A stretch of 64,000 bases of DNA from Immersiella caudata (Eukaryota > Ascomycota > Sordariomycetes > Sordariales > Lasiosphaeriaceae): the NCBI GenBank assembly GCA_030512335.1, contig JAULSU010000004.1:4526001-4590000 (forward strand), in the 5' to 3' direction. Shown here piece by piece: positions 22,019 through 33,284 of the stretch; within the stretch, counting starts at the first letter, position 1; every line of letters begins with the position of its first letter. A program made the position numbers and the translations under genes. Under the pieces are notes generated by a model, which did not search any database, was not told the DNA's origin, and worked only from the letters and a program-made list of their open reading frames with translations.

Positions 22019-23100
22019 TCTGATACCGGACGAGAGACTGTGCAAGGTCAAAGCGGGTGCTGATGCTTGCAAGGGATGCGATCAAAGTGCGGTGCCGAAA
22101 AGAAAACTCATCTCAGATCGGGCGGTCGCCGGCGCCCTTTTGTGCTGTTCGCGAAAGCCGTCATCGCAGCGCGCTGGTGTTGCGCGACTGGCTCGGTGTG
22201 CCTTACTCATTTCCCCGCGCATCGCTGTCGCAGCCGCGATTACGCCTCGTCAGCCGTGGTTTAATTTGCGAGAGTTGGAATCTCGGTGCAATGTGGCAGT
22301 GAAGGAGCATCGTCGGGAGCCGACAAAATCCTTCATAGTGCGTGCTACCTACTCTGCCCCACCAAATGGCTACCGCAATCTCGTCGGTCCTAAGCTCTGG
22401 GCCCTTGGGCGAGCCCTACCGTAAGGATTTTCGGCTAAACCAGGGGCAGCCGCCAGTCAACGGTCAAACCCGGACCCCATGTGATTTTTAACCCGGTTTC
22501 TGCCCTGCGGCGCAGCCAGCGCTCGACAGTGGTTGAGACCCGCCTTGGGTTCTACTGTTGGTTTCGCTTGATGGTAGGATGCGCCCGATGGCACACAGCA
22601 TGTGGGGACATGGGATCAGAGTAATTGAAAGTAATGTTCCGTGTCATGTCTGCTATTTCATAGTAGCAGTATACCGTTCCCTCGCAAACAAACGTCCCTC
22701 AACTTTTCTCGACAGGATTCGTTGGATTACCAAAAAGAGAACGCTCACCCTCGTGTCCCTCTGCCGGAGTGTCAAGGTAGGTAACCAGGTCAATGGAATG
22801 TCCCGGCATGCCTGTTGGCAATCCTACAGGCCAGCGGATACTAGGGATTGGAAGTTGAGATGCCGTGACACAAAATAACCTCAAGTGCGGAAACTGCGGA
22901 ACTGTCTCCGATCCTCGGGGGAAAAAAACATGCCGAGAGGCGATTTTTTGGTTGGTGTTTTGAAGTTCAAGTATGTTGGCTGGACGACGAGAGAGTCTAA
23001 ATGCAATGAAACTGCATTTTTATACAAAAGATATCCAATATCCAAAATCTCCCCAATTGGCAAGGTAGCCAAATAGTGTCCCGCCTGAAACAGCTTGAAA
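22019..23100 (-). other. intergenic, no gene seen
   Basis: About 1.1 kb upstream of the LysM gene. Only short ORFs occur. It is the probable LysM gene promoter together with the 3' flank of the next minus-strand gene. Confidence 0.4.
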
Positions 23101-24360
23101 TCAGTGACGCTTGCGATTCGCCCACGTCTGACCAAACATCTCGTGCAGCGATCTGTCTAGAATGCTCCCAGGAGGCTCGACAAAGTTATTGCCGGGGTAC
23201 TTGGGTGTGCCCCAATCGCAGCCCTGAGGATTGCCATTCTGGGACATTTGTCTCTCGATAGCCTGAGACAGAGCAAACTCCCGGTTGACGACCTCAGCGT
23301 GAGTCTTTTCCTCGCCGCGAAAGCTACCGTAGTAGTTCGCACCTTGTATTGTCTGACCTGTCTGGAAAGCCTCTCCGATCCGGATCATGAGGCCTGTGAT
23401 CGCGGTTCTGTGCGCCTGGCTGATCTTGACCTTGTCTTTGATGTACAAACGCGTCTCTCGCATGCTGAACTCCCTGAAACGCCAGCCGTTGAAGATGGAG
23501 TCAGGAGCGTTCACAGTTCTCGTGTCCGATTTGATGTGGCTCTTGGCGAGAGTGCCGGTGCCGAGGTTGTTTTCCTTGTTGTAGTTGTCAAAGGCTCTCT
23601 CCAAGCCTTCGATCTGGTACCTTTTCGATTCAAGACTGCGGGCGCCGCGTGCTTCGTCGAGCGAGCGCTGGATCTGGGCCATGTAGGGGGCGCCACGAAC
23701 GGGATCCTGCTGGTACAGCCAAGCGCATCGCCGGGCCACCGTGCCCATCATGTTGTCGAAGTCGAAGTAGTTGCCGGCAGACGTGTGGTCGCCGTTGTGG
23801 AGGTTGAGTTGACCAAGGACCTTTCCCGGATTGAAGCCTGTGAAGCTGAAGCGCTCGGAGTTCTTGTTGCGGCCTTCGTTGGTGACGGGGTCGATCCAGT
23901 CCAGCGTGCCGCCATCGGGGTTCAGACGCGCGATGTTGTTGCGCACCGTGTACCGGTCCCCGACCTTGACGTCGGCGAAATTGGCTAGCGTCGGGTTCCA
24001 GGGGTCCGTGACTCGCGAGCGCGCTTCAATTCGCCCGTATTGACTCCCGTCTCTCTGAGTGCCCTGGATGAAGGCGTGAAAGTTGAGACCCAGCCGGGAC
24101 GTGTCTTCCACGCCATTGGGCCAATCCTTGGGGTCGTTGTAGGAGCCGACAAAGTTCTTGCCGCCGCCGTTTGCGATCATCCAAGGCTTGGTGACGGCGG
24201 GATCATCGCCTCGTGCCCGGGCCATGGCCGAACTGATCTCGACGTCCATGCGGTAGGCCTGGTAGAAGTAGAGAGCCTCGGCGCTGCGTGCATCGTAGCC
24301 CGCCCACGCCGTGCTGCTCAAGAGCCCGAGCCCGGCAACGAGAGGCTTTTTGAAGTGCAT
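23101..24360 (-). CDS. secreted protein of unknown function, in the chitinase cluster
   Basis: A 419-residue single-exon ORF starting with a signal peptide, MHFKKPLVAGLGLLSSTAWA. The mature part is rich in Asn, Arg and Gly (MARARGDDPAVTKPWMIANG, GQLNLHNGDHTSAGNYFDFD, EVVNREFALSQAIERQM) and has few Cys. I do not recognise a family. It is transcribed away from the chitinase from a shared region of about 1 kb, and in the same direction as the LysM gene, so joint control of the three is plausible but not shown. Confidence 0.75.
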   Translation of the reverse strand: MHFKKPLVAGLGLLSSTAWAGYDARSAEALYFYQAYRMDVEISSAMARARGDDPAVTKPWMIANGGGKNFVGSYNDPKDWPNGVEDTSRLGLNFHAFIQGTQRDGSQYGRIEARSRVTDPWNPTLANFADVKVGDRYTVRNNIARLNPDGGTLDWIDPVTNEGRNKNSERFSFTGFNPGKVLGQLNLHNGDHTSAGNYFDFDNMMGTVARRCAWLYQQDPVRGAPYMAQIQRSLDEARGARSLESKRYQIEGLERAFDNYNKENNLGTGTLAKSHIKSDTRTVNAPDSIFNGWRFREFSMRETRLYIKDKVKISQAHRTAITGLMIRIGEAFQTGQTIQGANYYGSFRGEEKTHAEVVNREFALSQAIERQMSQNGNPQGCDWGTPKYPGNNFVEPPGSILDRSLHEMFGQTWANRKRH

Positions 24361-25401
24361 CCCGTCGGGGGGAGACAGAGGAAGTGGGAGTTAACGAACG
24401 AACGATGCGGTCAAACGCCGGCATCACAAACCGGGGAGGGGGAGGGCGTAGAAAGCGGCGGTTGTGTCGATATAGGGATTGCATCGCCCGCCCCGTGTGT
24501 CGGAAGGACCCAGACGGGGCCTGACGTTCGTTAGTTTTCGAGTCCCCTCATCCTTCGCAAATGACCTTCATGGATGCCTCGATTGGTGTCAAGGCATACT
24601 CCCCAGCCCGCGCCGCCGTCAACACCGGGTGGATTGATCGCGGGGTGAGAACTGGCCATCGTGATGATTTCCCACGCCGCGTCGTGGGCTTACCGTTGCA
24701 TGCGCAGTGCAAAGACACAAATTTCAGCCGTGTCGAAGGATTCGGTTAAACCCATTAGAGTGGCGGTCTTAGTGGTGCGATTGCCGCGATGCAATGAGGT
24801 TCCTAGGTCTTGGGGCTGCGCCTTCCTCGCTAGAGTTGATTAAACTAAGGCATTTTCCAAAAAAACCGTGCTGTCGTTGCATGGATCGAATTTGCCAGTT
24901 CGCCACAGGCAGGAGAGGCAGCCATGCCCTAGGTAGCAATTGGCACGAAAACTAAATAGACAGTAGGATTGTCATCGAGCTGTAGTATGCGCTCGGTCTT
25001 CCTTCGGTAGGATTCCCAGAATGGCGAGGCTTTTTGTCGATAGCCTTGCAGGGCCGATGGGAGCTGTATGAGCTGGATGGGCACCGGCACAGGGTGGTCT
25101 TCAAGTGTTCCATGCTTCAGCTGGTATTCTTTGACGTGCGACCCCGGCATTTGTGCCAGACGACTGAGCGGCCCTGAAGACCACATCACTAGGTATCGCC
25201 TGAATCACTCTCGAGTACATATGATCGATTGTGCCAACCTTGACTGTATCCGCCAGCTCGGATCATCACCCACCACCCACCATTCGCTCGGCTGTCTGTC
25301 GACAACCGCTTGACGAGGGCTGAGGACCGGTGCGCCCCCGGTCTTACTCTCTTTGCAGCTCAGTCTTGTTCCTGTTATTCTTTTCTTTGCTGGTGTTTAC
25401 C
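24361..25401. promoter_or_regulatory. shared divergent promoter region of the secreted protein and chitinase
   Basis: The two genes point away from each other with 1041 bp between their start codons, so both promoters must lie here. No convincing gene or named binding site was found. Location is the only evidence. Confidence 0.4.
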
Positions 25402-28400
25402 ATGAGGATCACCAAAACCACGGCGAGGGTCGCTGCAGCGTTGCCATGGCTCCTCATCCCAGCACATGCCAAAACCACCACCCCAGACGGCCTACCCAGC
25501 TTCCAATTCCCCGGGTCCAAAGGTCCAATAGTACCTGAGCTCCTTCCGTGTCCGGCATCATGCGACGAAACCGGCCCCACAGCTTTTGCGTGGCCACACT
25601 TCAGCGCAGTTCGAGACTTTTCCCGATGCAACGACACCGTCATTTTCGACCTGAAAACACGCATTCCCCTTGGGGAGAAAGACTCGCACGACCTCGACAT
25701 ACGAGCCTGCTCGGCCAAGGGGACCACTGCGAGTGCCCAGAGCGGCAAATACGGGCCAGTGTGTTTGGCCGATGTAGAGTTGCAGGAAGGCACGGCTGAC
25801 GTGGAGATCGGCTGGTCGCACAACGCGAACAGGACAAGCAACCCGCAAAACATCTTGATTGCTCTGCAGCACCTGCGCAAGAACCTCTTGGAGGACCCCA
25901 CATGCCAACCCACATCTCTGTTCGCTAGGCATGGCGACGTCGTCGTCGGCCTTTACGTGGGTTCCGAGATCCGCAAGTCGTCGGCTGCACCGCTCATCGA
26001 CCGCTTTGCCCAATTCGTCGGCACTGAACCTTCGAGCTTGGTGCCCTCGCATGCCGCCGCCCAGATTTGCGCAGGGCAGTCCGCCCCGCATGTCTTTGGC
26101 GTCGTCTACGACACGAGCGGGACCTTGGATTTAGTCCATGCGGCACTGCACACTTGGGCCAAGGCCGAGTGCATTTCGCGATTTGACGACGTCGACGCTT
26201 GGAAAGATCAAAAAATCAGCATTATCCCCGCCCTGGCCATGACCATGGGTGCAGACTACAGACCGAGCAACTCGACGCTCGGCGGCGACTCTTCGATTCC
26301 CACTAACACCACAGCGACTATCAACAGGCGGGGCAGAGTGGCGCGGAATCAGAGCCCTGCCAACGTATTCCTCGTTCCTCGGGCGGACTGCAAGGCGGTC
26401 ACGGTCGAGGGTGGTGATGACTGCTGGAGCATTCGCACCAAGAAGTGCAGTCCCGCCCCCAGCGAGGCGAACTTTTATAAGTGGAATGGCGGTGGCAGCC
26501 AATCCTTCTGCAACAACCTCAGACCCGGCTCGAAGCTCTGCTGCACCGAGGGCACAGTGCCCGAGCCAAAGGCGCTCCCAGACGGCACCTGTGCGTATGT
26601 GCAAGCTGAGTCGGGGGACGACTGCAGCAAGATCGCCGAGAAAAAGTGCGCCTCCAAGGCTGGCGGCAGCCTCACCCTTGACCAGCTCTACAAATTCAAC
26701 GGCGGCAATTCGTTCTGCTCACCTCTCAAGTTAAAGTCTGTCGTCTGCTGCACTCGGGGCACCAAACCCGACCTGCGCCCCAAGAAGAACGCAGATGGCA
26801 GCTGTGCCACGCACGTTGTCCAGAAGAATCAGATCTGTTACGACATCCAAGAGATGTACATGCTTGAGAAAGGCGACATCGAGAAGTTCAACAAGAAGAA
26901 GACGTGGGGTTTCTCGACCTGCGAGGCCATGGCCGAGAACATGAGAATCTGCATCAGCGACGGTGATCCCCCCATGCCGGCCCCTATCGGCGGTGCTTCA
27001 TGCGGACCGCAGAAGCCAGGAACGCAAAGACCAACCAATGGCACCAAGCTCGCCGATCTCAACCAGTGCCCCTTGAATACTTGCTGCAACATTTGGGGCA
27101 ATTGCGGCACCACGGCTGACTTCTGCATCGACACCTCGATCGACGGCGCTCCTGGAACGGCCAAGAAGGGAACATTCGGTTGCATCTCCAACTGCGGCAT
27201 GGACATTGTAAACAACGGCCAGAAGCCTGCGAAGTTTGAGCGCATTGGATATTTTGAGGGCTGGAACAAGAATCGACCATGCTGTAAGTCTTGACACCGG
27301 GTTCGATCAGAGTTCACCATCCTAATTCGCCGTCGCAGTGCACATGGATGTGACTGAAGTCAAGGCCCCGCACACCATCATCCATTTCGCTTTTGGATGG
27401 ATCAACGAAGACTTCACCGTTAGCACCAAGGGTGTGGAAGAGCAGTTTGAGAAGTTCAAGAAGATGACGGGCATCAAAAAGATCATTTCGTATGGCGGCT
27501 GGGCCTTTTCCAACGACGCGCCGACCAGTCACATCATTCGGCGGGCAGTTCGACCTGAAAACGCCGCGAGATTTGCCGACAATGTGGCCAAGTTCGTGCT
27601 CGACAACAACCTCGATGGTGTGGACTTCGACTGGGAGTACCCTGGCGCCGACGACATTCTTGGCAGCGACCCAGGCTCCCCCGTCGATGGACCCAACTAC
27701 CTTGCCTTCTTCAAGATTATGAAGCGAAGACTCCCCGGCAAGACGGTTTCGTTCGCGGCCCCGGCCTCGTATTGGTACCTTCGTCACTTCCCCATTGCGG
27801 AAATTGCCAAGGTTGCCGACTACATCGTCTATATGACCTATGACTTGCACGGCCAGTGGGACGTTGGTGGCAAGTATGCTGCGTAAGTGCACATGCATAT
27901 CGAGTGAGGAACAGGCAAAACATGCTGACAGCCCGTGTAGCGAGGGTTGCGAGTTGGGTAACTGCTTGAGATCACATGTCAACAAGACGGAGACGATCAA
28001 CTCCCTAGCATTGATTACAAAGGCAGGAGTTCCAGCCTACAAGGTCTTTGTGGGCATCTCCAGCTACGGTCGCAGCTTTAAGATGGCCCAGGTTGGTTGC
28101 CGCGAACCACATTGTCTCTACCTTGGCGTGAGAAACGAGTCGCCAGCACAGCCAGGGTACTGCACGGGAGAAGGGGGCTACCTCGCGGACGCAGAGATTC
28201 GACAGACCAAAAAGATTGCCGCTGCCAACGGATACGAGTACTATGAGTATTACGATCAGAAGTCTGATTCAGACATTCTGGTGTACGACAATGTGGAATG
28301 GTATGCACCCATGGGTGAAGGTCAAAACACTAGTCTTGAAGGTCTTGAAGCTGACTCACGTGTCTAGGGTAGCGTATATGGGTACCGAGACCAAGGAACG

Positions 28401-29661
28401 CCGTGTCGAATGGTACAAGTCACTGAACTTTGGCGGCGTTAGCGATTGGGCTGTCGATCTCCAGAGGGAGGACTCTCCGACCACGGGCTCAATGGAGGGG
28501 ATGGCGGATCTCGATCTCAGTCGCAACTGCAACCTGGACCGGACCTACGGCAGCCTTGACGATCTGCTAAACGACAAAGACAAGATTGACCAAACATGTC
28601 TCGCCATGCAGACTCTTCGCGTCCTCAAGGGCATGCTCCAGAAGTCGCTCAATGGGTACTCGGACGCGGCCAGCGGTTACGACGACGTGTTCCACTTTTA
28701 TCGCGACTACATGCGTGGGTCATTGAGTGGCCGACTGCTACAGCTCATGTTGCGGGGCGACAAACCACTTGCGGGCTACTTCAAATGCTATGCTGACCTG
28801 GGCCAGCTTGGCAAACGCAAAGATGCCAGCGAGGTCAACTGTAAGGATTTGCCCTCGCAGTACATGCAGAGCTACACCTTCTTCTGGGAGATCCACGACA
28901 GGGACGGTCTCATAAAAGCGCTCGACAAGGAGAGTATCGACCTTGAGTGGATTGAGTTTTCCACCTGGGAGGACGAAATAAGATGCTGGCAAGGTCAAGG
29001 AGGCACCGGGGGATGCCTCAATGTGGTCAAGAGCCACAGGGGCTTCCCCGTCGGCAAGTCGAACTTTGATGTCCCCAATCCCAAGACGGTGGTGGACAAG
29101 GCGCGCGACAACTTCGAAACCATACTAAACGAATACGACGACATGTACGCGGATATGGCTTACGACACGCTCAACGCCAACCCGGCGGATGTGTTGGAGG
29201 TTCTGGCTGTCCCCGTGTTCATGCTAGAGGATGCCGTTGCGGCCATGGTAGAGGTCAAGAAGCTTGCAAAAGAGGTCAAGAAGGAAAAGGAGAAAGACTT
29301 GATTCTCAAGATCATTGAGGGTATCCTGTTCTTGATTCCCTTCGTCGGTGCTGCTATTGGCAGCCTGGGCAGGGTCGGTGCTATGATGGCGCGCGTTCTC
29401 ATGTCCGTCGAGACGGCCGGGAGCGCTGCTCTTGGTGTTTACAGTTTGGTGGAAGACCCCTCGCAAGCACCGGTGGCCATTCTCACCATGGTTCTGGGAG
29501 GCCTTGCAGGAGGTGCCGGGACCAGAGGGACAAGGTACAGGAATCTGTCCGGCAGCAAGGGGAAGATGACGCCGGAGCAGAAGTCCACAATGGGCAACTC
29601 GTACACGACGTACAACCCCAAGGTTGAGCAGCTGTCTGGGGCAGTTTGCAAGAGGAGATAA
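25402..29661 (+). CDS. multidomain LysM/CBM18/GH18 chitinase with killer-toxin-like C-terminus, four exons
   Basis: Exons 25402-27283, 27339-27882, 27941-28300 and 28368-29661 give 1359 residues; all three introns (55-67 nt) have GT..AG ends and restore conserved sequence such as FEGWNKNRPC-LHMDV and NVEW-VAYMGTETK. A signal peptide starts MRITKTTARVAAALPWLL. LysM-like Cys-rich units follow (DDCWSIRTKKC, DDCSKIAEKKC, NQICYDIQ), then a chitin-binding type-1 motif CCNIWGNCGTTADFC, then the GH18 barrel with the catalytic DGVDFDWE. The long C-terminal part ends with a Gly/Ala-rich hydrophobic stretch (PFVGAAIGSLGRVGAMMARV). This is the subgroup-C layout, related to the alpha/beta chain of yeast killer toxins. 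It is expected to bind and cut chitin outside the cell. Confidence 0.93.
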
Positions 29662-29808
29662 AGGGCAGAGGCGCAGTATGAAGATTTGCATGTATTCACT
29701 CTTTGTATATTAGGGGATTGGAGTACCCGACTATCTAGGATATATTTCTCACAAATTCCGTCACCATATCCATTCACATGCCCTCGATTCCCAACGCATC
29801 TCAAATGC

Positions 29809-31449
29809 TCAAAACATCTCTCCATTCCTCATGTTCCCACGCTCTGTCCCATCGCCACCAAAGTCCTCATCATAAATCCGGTACAAAACACCCAACCAAT
29901 GATCGATAATCCTCGTCGCCTCCCGCATATGATGCTTCTTAATGCCTTCGGCTTCACCGCCCCTGGTCAGCGGCGGATGCGATACTTCTCTCCGGCAAGA
30001 CTCAAGCGTCGCTTCATAGGCTTCAATGAGGAGAAGAACCTGCAGTTTGTTGGACTCCGGGTTGTTCTTGGGATTTCCGCCTATGAACGTCTTGCGCAGC
30101 TGGTCGGAAAGCATCTCGCCGCAGATTTGCAAGCCCAGATCGTCGCTTGTGCGGCGGCGCTGTTGGCGTTGGGGTGAGATTTGTGCGTGAGAAATGGGAT
30201 GAGGTGGGTGTACCGGGTGGTTGTGGTGGGTTTGTAGACCAGAGGAGAGGTCTTGAAAGGGAGAGGTATAGGGAGAGGTATAATGGGTGTTGGTGTCATA
30301 TGTGTGTCCGTGGGAGGATTGATAGACATCGTATGTATGCTGGTGGGAGGATGGCGCGTGGTGGGGATAGCTTGAAGGTTGGGAGGTGTAGTGACCCTTC
30401 TCGTATTCCTCGGCGTTGAGGTTCCAGTGGTTGTCATCCTCTGCAGCGAATGTGGTGGTTGAGTTTTGGTGAGAGATGCTACTGGCTTGAACGAAGGGAT
30501 CGTTGTAGGGGGGACAGCTTTCCACTGCGGTTAGGGAAGATGAGGAGGCGGTGGATGCGGCTCGCGGTTGGGATAGCGGAGTGGCTCTCATCCCGGTTCC
30601 GATCCAAGAGGGAGTGCGAGGATTTTGTGCAAAGGGGTCGTCCACGGACTTGGCTTTCAGGTTGGTGGTGGAGCTGTGGCCTCGGAAAAGAGGGCGGTTC
30701 CCGAGGTGAAGGAGGCAGTGGGTGGTCTTGGACTGCTGAGGGGCTGGTTCGCGGGGATCCCATGACCACTTGTGTGCGCGGGAGGGAGTTGGTGCTGGAA
30801 GGGGCTCGAACGAGACGGGCTCGTCAGTGAGGGGGACATCGTAGTCGGATTCGACATCGCTGCGGTCTGGGAGGAGAGCGCGGTACGACTCGGCGAGGTG
30901 TGAGGCGCGGTCGTATATGACTGGACGACGCTGCTTGTCAGGGAAGGCAGCATCGGCCGAGCAAGAATAAAGCTTCCGAGGGACAGTTTGGGCGGCACGG
31001 GATGAAGGACGTCCGCGCCTGGTGTCGTCGCCAAGAGGCCAGTCGATACCGGTGAAGGATGGCTTCCGACTAGCGATGGATGGTTGTCGACTCAGGGCCT
31101 TTTCGGGAATTTTGGGCTTCTCGTCGTCGAGGTTCTTGGGCGGGTGCAATTGCTGTGCGTTCAGTGCCTTATACAACGGCTGACTCGGCAAGTCGGGGAG
31201 CTCGTTGGCCGATGGCCGTGGTGGACGAGTCGGCCGGGGCACATTTTCGAGTTTGGATGTTTTGTTGCCCATGAGAAGCTCGAGATCCGCCGCGGCGGTG
31301 CGCTGCAAAGGGCACGATGGAGGCTGCTTGCGAAGCTTGTTTCTGCTTTTGGTCTCCGTTCCTACGAGTGCGGAGTCCTGAGATGGCAAGACTAGCACTT
31401 CTGTCGTCTCGCGACGTCGGGAAAAGAAACGGGGCTTGGCCGAGGGCAT
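29809..31449 (-). CDS. conserved disordered fungal protein of unknown function
   Basis: A 546-residue ORF without introns. Residues 1-400 are low-complexity (Ser, Pro, Arg, His, Thr), with basic patches near the start and KIPEKALSRQPSIASRKPSF. The last 130 residues look folded and helical: DDLGLQICGEMLSDQLRKTF, LQVLLLIEAYEATLESCRRE and RIIDHWLGVLYRIYDEDF. I know of no defined function. The chitinase stop lies 150 bp away in convergent orientation. Confidence 0.7.
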   Translation of the reverse strand: MPSAKPRFFSRRRETTEVLVLPSQDSALVGTETKSRNKLRKQPPSCPLQRTAAADLELLMGNKTSKLENVPRPTRPPRPSANELPDLPSQPLYKALNAQQLHPPKNLDDEKPKIPEKALSRQPSIASRKPSFTGIDWPLGDDTRRGRPSSRAAQTVPRKLYSCSADAAFPDKQRRPVIYDRASHLAESYRALLPDRSDVESDYDVPLTDEPVSFEPLPAPTPSRAHKWSWDPREPAPQQSKTTHCLLHLGNRPLFRGHSSTTNLKAKSVDDPFAQNPRTPSWIGTGMRATPLSQPRAASTASSSSLTAVESCPPYNDPFVQASSISHQNSTTTFAAEDDNHWNLNAEEYEKGHYTSQPSSYPHHAPSSHQHTYDVYQSSHGHTYDTNTHYTSPYTSPFQDLSSGLQTHHNHPVHPPHPISHAQISPQRQQRRRTSDDLGLQICGEMLSDQLRKTFIGGNPKNNPESNKLQVLLLIEAYEATLESCRREVSHPPLTRGGEAEGIKKHHMREATRIIDHWLGVLYRIYDEDFGGDGTERGNMRNGEMF

Positions 31450-31919
31450 TTTGATGTTGATGTCTTGGAGATCGGGTCCATCTTGTGTGGGCCATCATCG
31501 ATCAGGGGGGCTCGGGAGCTTGGACATGGGAAAATATAATCTTGCTCGGGCTCGTCATGTTAAACTTCCTCATCATCTTCACGTTATGCCCGTGTCGGGT
31601 GGGTGCGCAATGCAGAGCCAAAGTTCGATTGTTGTCGCAGCTCATCGTGGCGTGCTGATTTGACAAGCGGGTGGGGAGACGAGGGTGGGGATGCAAGGGG
31701 AGCACGCGACAAAAGTTTAAATTCGCCGTTTTATGCAAGCAAGCTCACCCAGTGACCACCCGCAGTTTTTCGCGTGATTAGAGTCTGCGCCGTCGTCAGA
31801 CAGTCTGGTGCTGCGCGGAAGGAGGTGCCCAATCACCGCCCTTTCCGCTGTTCTGCCCAACAGGTGCTTCCTCCCGATTGCCACTCGCGGCCTTCAGCGC
31901 AAATTCCGACGTTCCAATC
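31450..31919. other. intergenic, no gene seen
   Basis: About 470 bp upstream of the disordered-protein gene and downstream of the epoxide hydrolase. No supported gene. Confidence 0.4.
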
Positions 31920-33284
31920 TTAAAACTTCACCTTGTCTTTGACAATCGTCACGAACTCTTCAATGTCAGCCAAAAATCCTGCCGGGTCGTCAAAAGCCGC
32001 AAAATGGCCGCCCTGTTCACAAGTCAGTCGCTGCACCGCTTAAACCGGACGTGCGACGGCAATTCGGACTCACACTCTCGTGGGTGCTGAACTGCACTAA
32101 ATTCTCGGGGAACCAGTGATCCAACCATGACTTTGCGATAGTTAACACCTCGCCTGGGAACCAAGAATACCCTAACGGCTTGTTGGTGATGGTAAGAGGG
32201 GACGGCAGTGTTCCTGCTCTGTCCCGGAGGAACGCCTGCCACACGCCGCGATACGACCAAAGACCTCGACCGTACGATTTGGTGTACCAGTACCACGACA
32301 CCTGACCGAGGATGGTATCTAGCGAGTAATCGGTGTATTCGGCATATATCGCCCCGATCCTTCCGGCTCTGTCAGCGGCGGTTCTCTATTTCGGCCGCAT
32401 CGGAAACAAACAACTCACCAACCCAACATCGCAAGCGGCGACGACTCTACAACCAGTGCGAGCGCACCTGGTTTCGTCCCCTGCTCAAACATGTATCCCA
32501 GCCCGCTGTACATGTATTGTGCTGCAAGTGCAAACGATGCATTCTCAGCGGGTGTAATGGGCAGATCGCTGAGGGCTTCTCTCTCTGATTGTGTCAGCAG
32601 AAAGTTGTTGAAATGCACTGCTTTCACTTCCTCATGGTTTGCACCTAGGGCCACTGTGATTCCGGATCCGACGTCGCCGCCGTGTGCAATATAGGCGTCG
32701 AACCCAAGTGCTTTCATGAGTTCATTGAGCGCCTCAGCGGCATTCTCGTAGGTGAGCTCCGTCTCGGTCAGGTCGCTCCTAGTGGAGAAGCCGTAGTCCG
32801 GAATCGAAGGGGTAATGATGTGGTATGGAAGTGTGTCAGGTGTGTATTTTCCCGTCAGGAGTTCGAACATGGGGATGAAGTCGAGCCATGAACTGGGCCA
32901 CCCGTGGGAGAGGATGATTGGAACTGCATCCTCCCGCTGTGAGAACATGGCTGCGAAGTGTAAATTGAAGATCTGACCATCTGACGGAGCTGTCACGTTG
33001 ATGGTGAACTGGGGGAAGGTGTTCCAATACTTCTCGTGGGATCGCCAGTCAAAGTCGTTGGCCCAGTAGTCTGCGGTGTTGGAAAACCAGTCTCTTGTCA
33101 CACCGAAGGCATATTCTGGACTGTCGGTAACGTTGCGAGTGTTATAAAAGGAAGGGGCCCCCGTGATGCCCACCTTGGCCAAGGAGGAAAATTGGCTGAT
33201 GTCGGCGTCGGGAATGCGGATGGTAAACGGTGTGGGTGTGCCCGGGATGCCAAGCGGCACTACCCCAAATCCTGCGCTCGTCAT
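31920..33284 (-). CDS. epoxide hydrolase, alpha/beta-hydrolase fold, three exons
   Basis: Exons on the minus strand: 33284-32419, 32359-32074 and 32012-31920, giving 414 residues. The EH N-terminal domain holds DWRSHEKYWNTFPQFTI. The oxyanion motif is HGWPSSWLDF, the nucleophile Asp sits in AHGGDVGSG, a lid Tyr region reads WYWYTKSYGRG, and the catalytic His is in HESGGHFAAFDDP, which appears only when the second intron (32073-32013) is removed. The first intron (32418-32360) starts GTGAGT and probably ends AAG, because the CAG directly after the CTGAC branch would give a stop. Likely role: hydrolysis of epoxides in detoxification or secondary metabolism. No signal peptide is evident. Confidence 0.9.
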
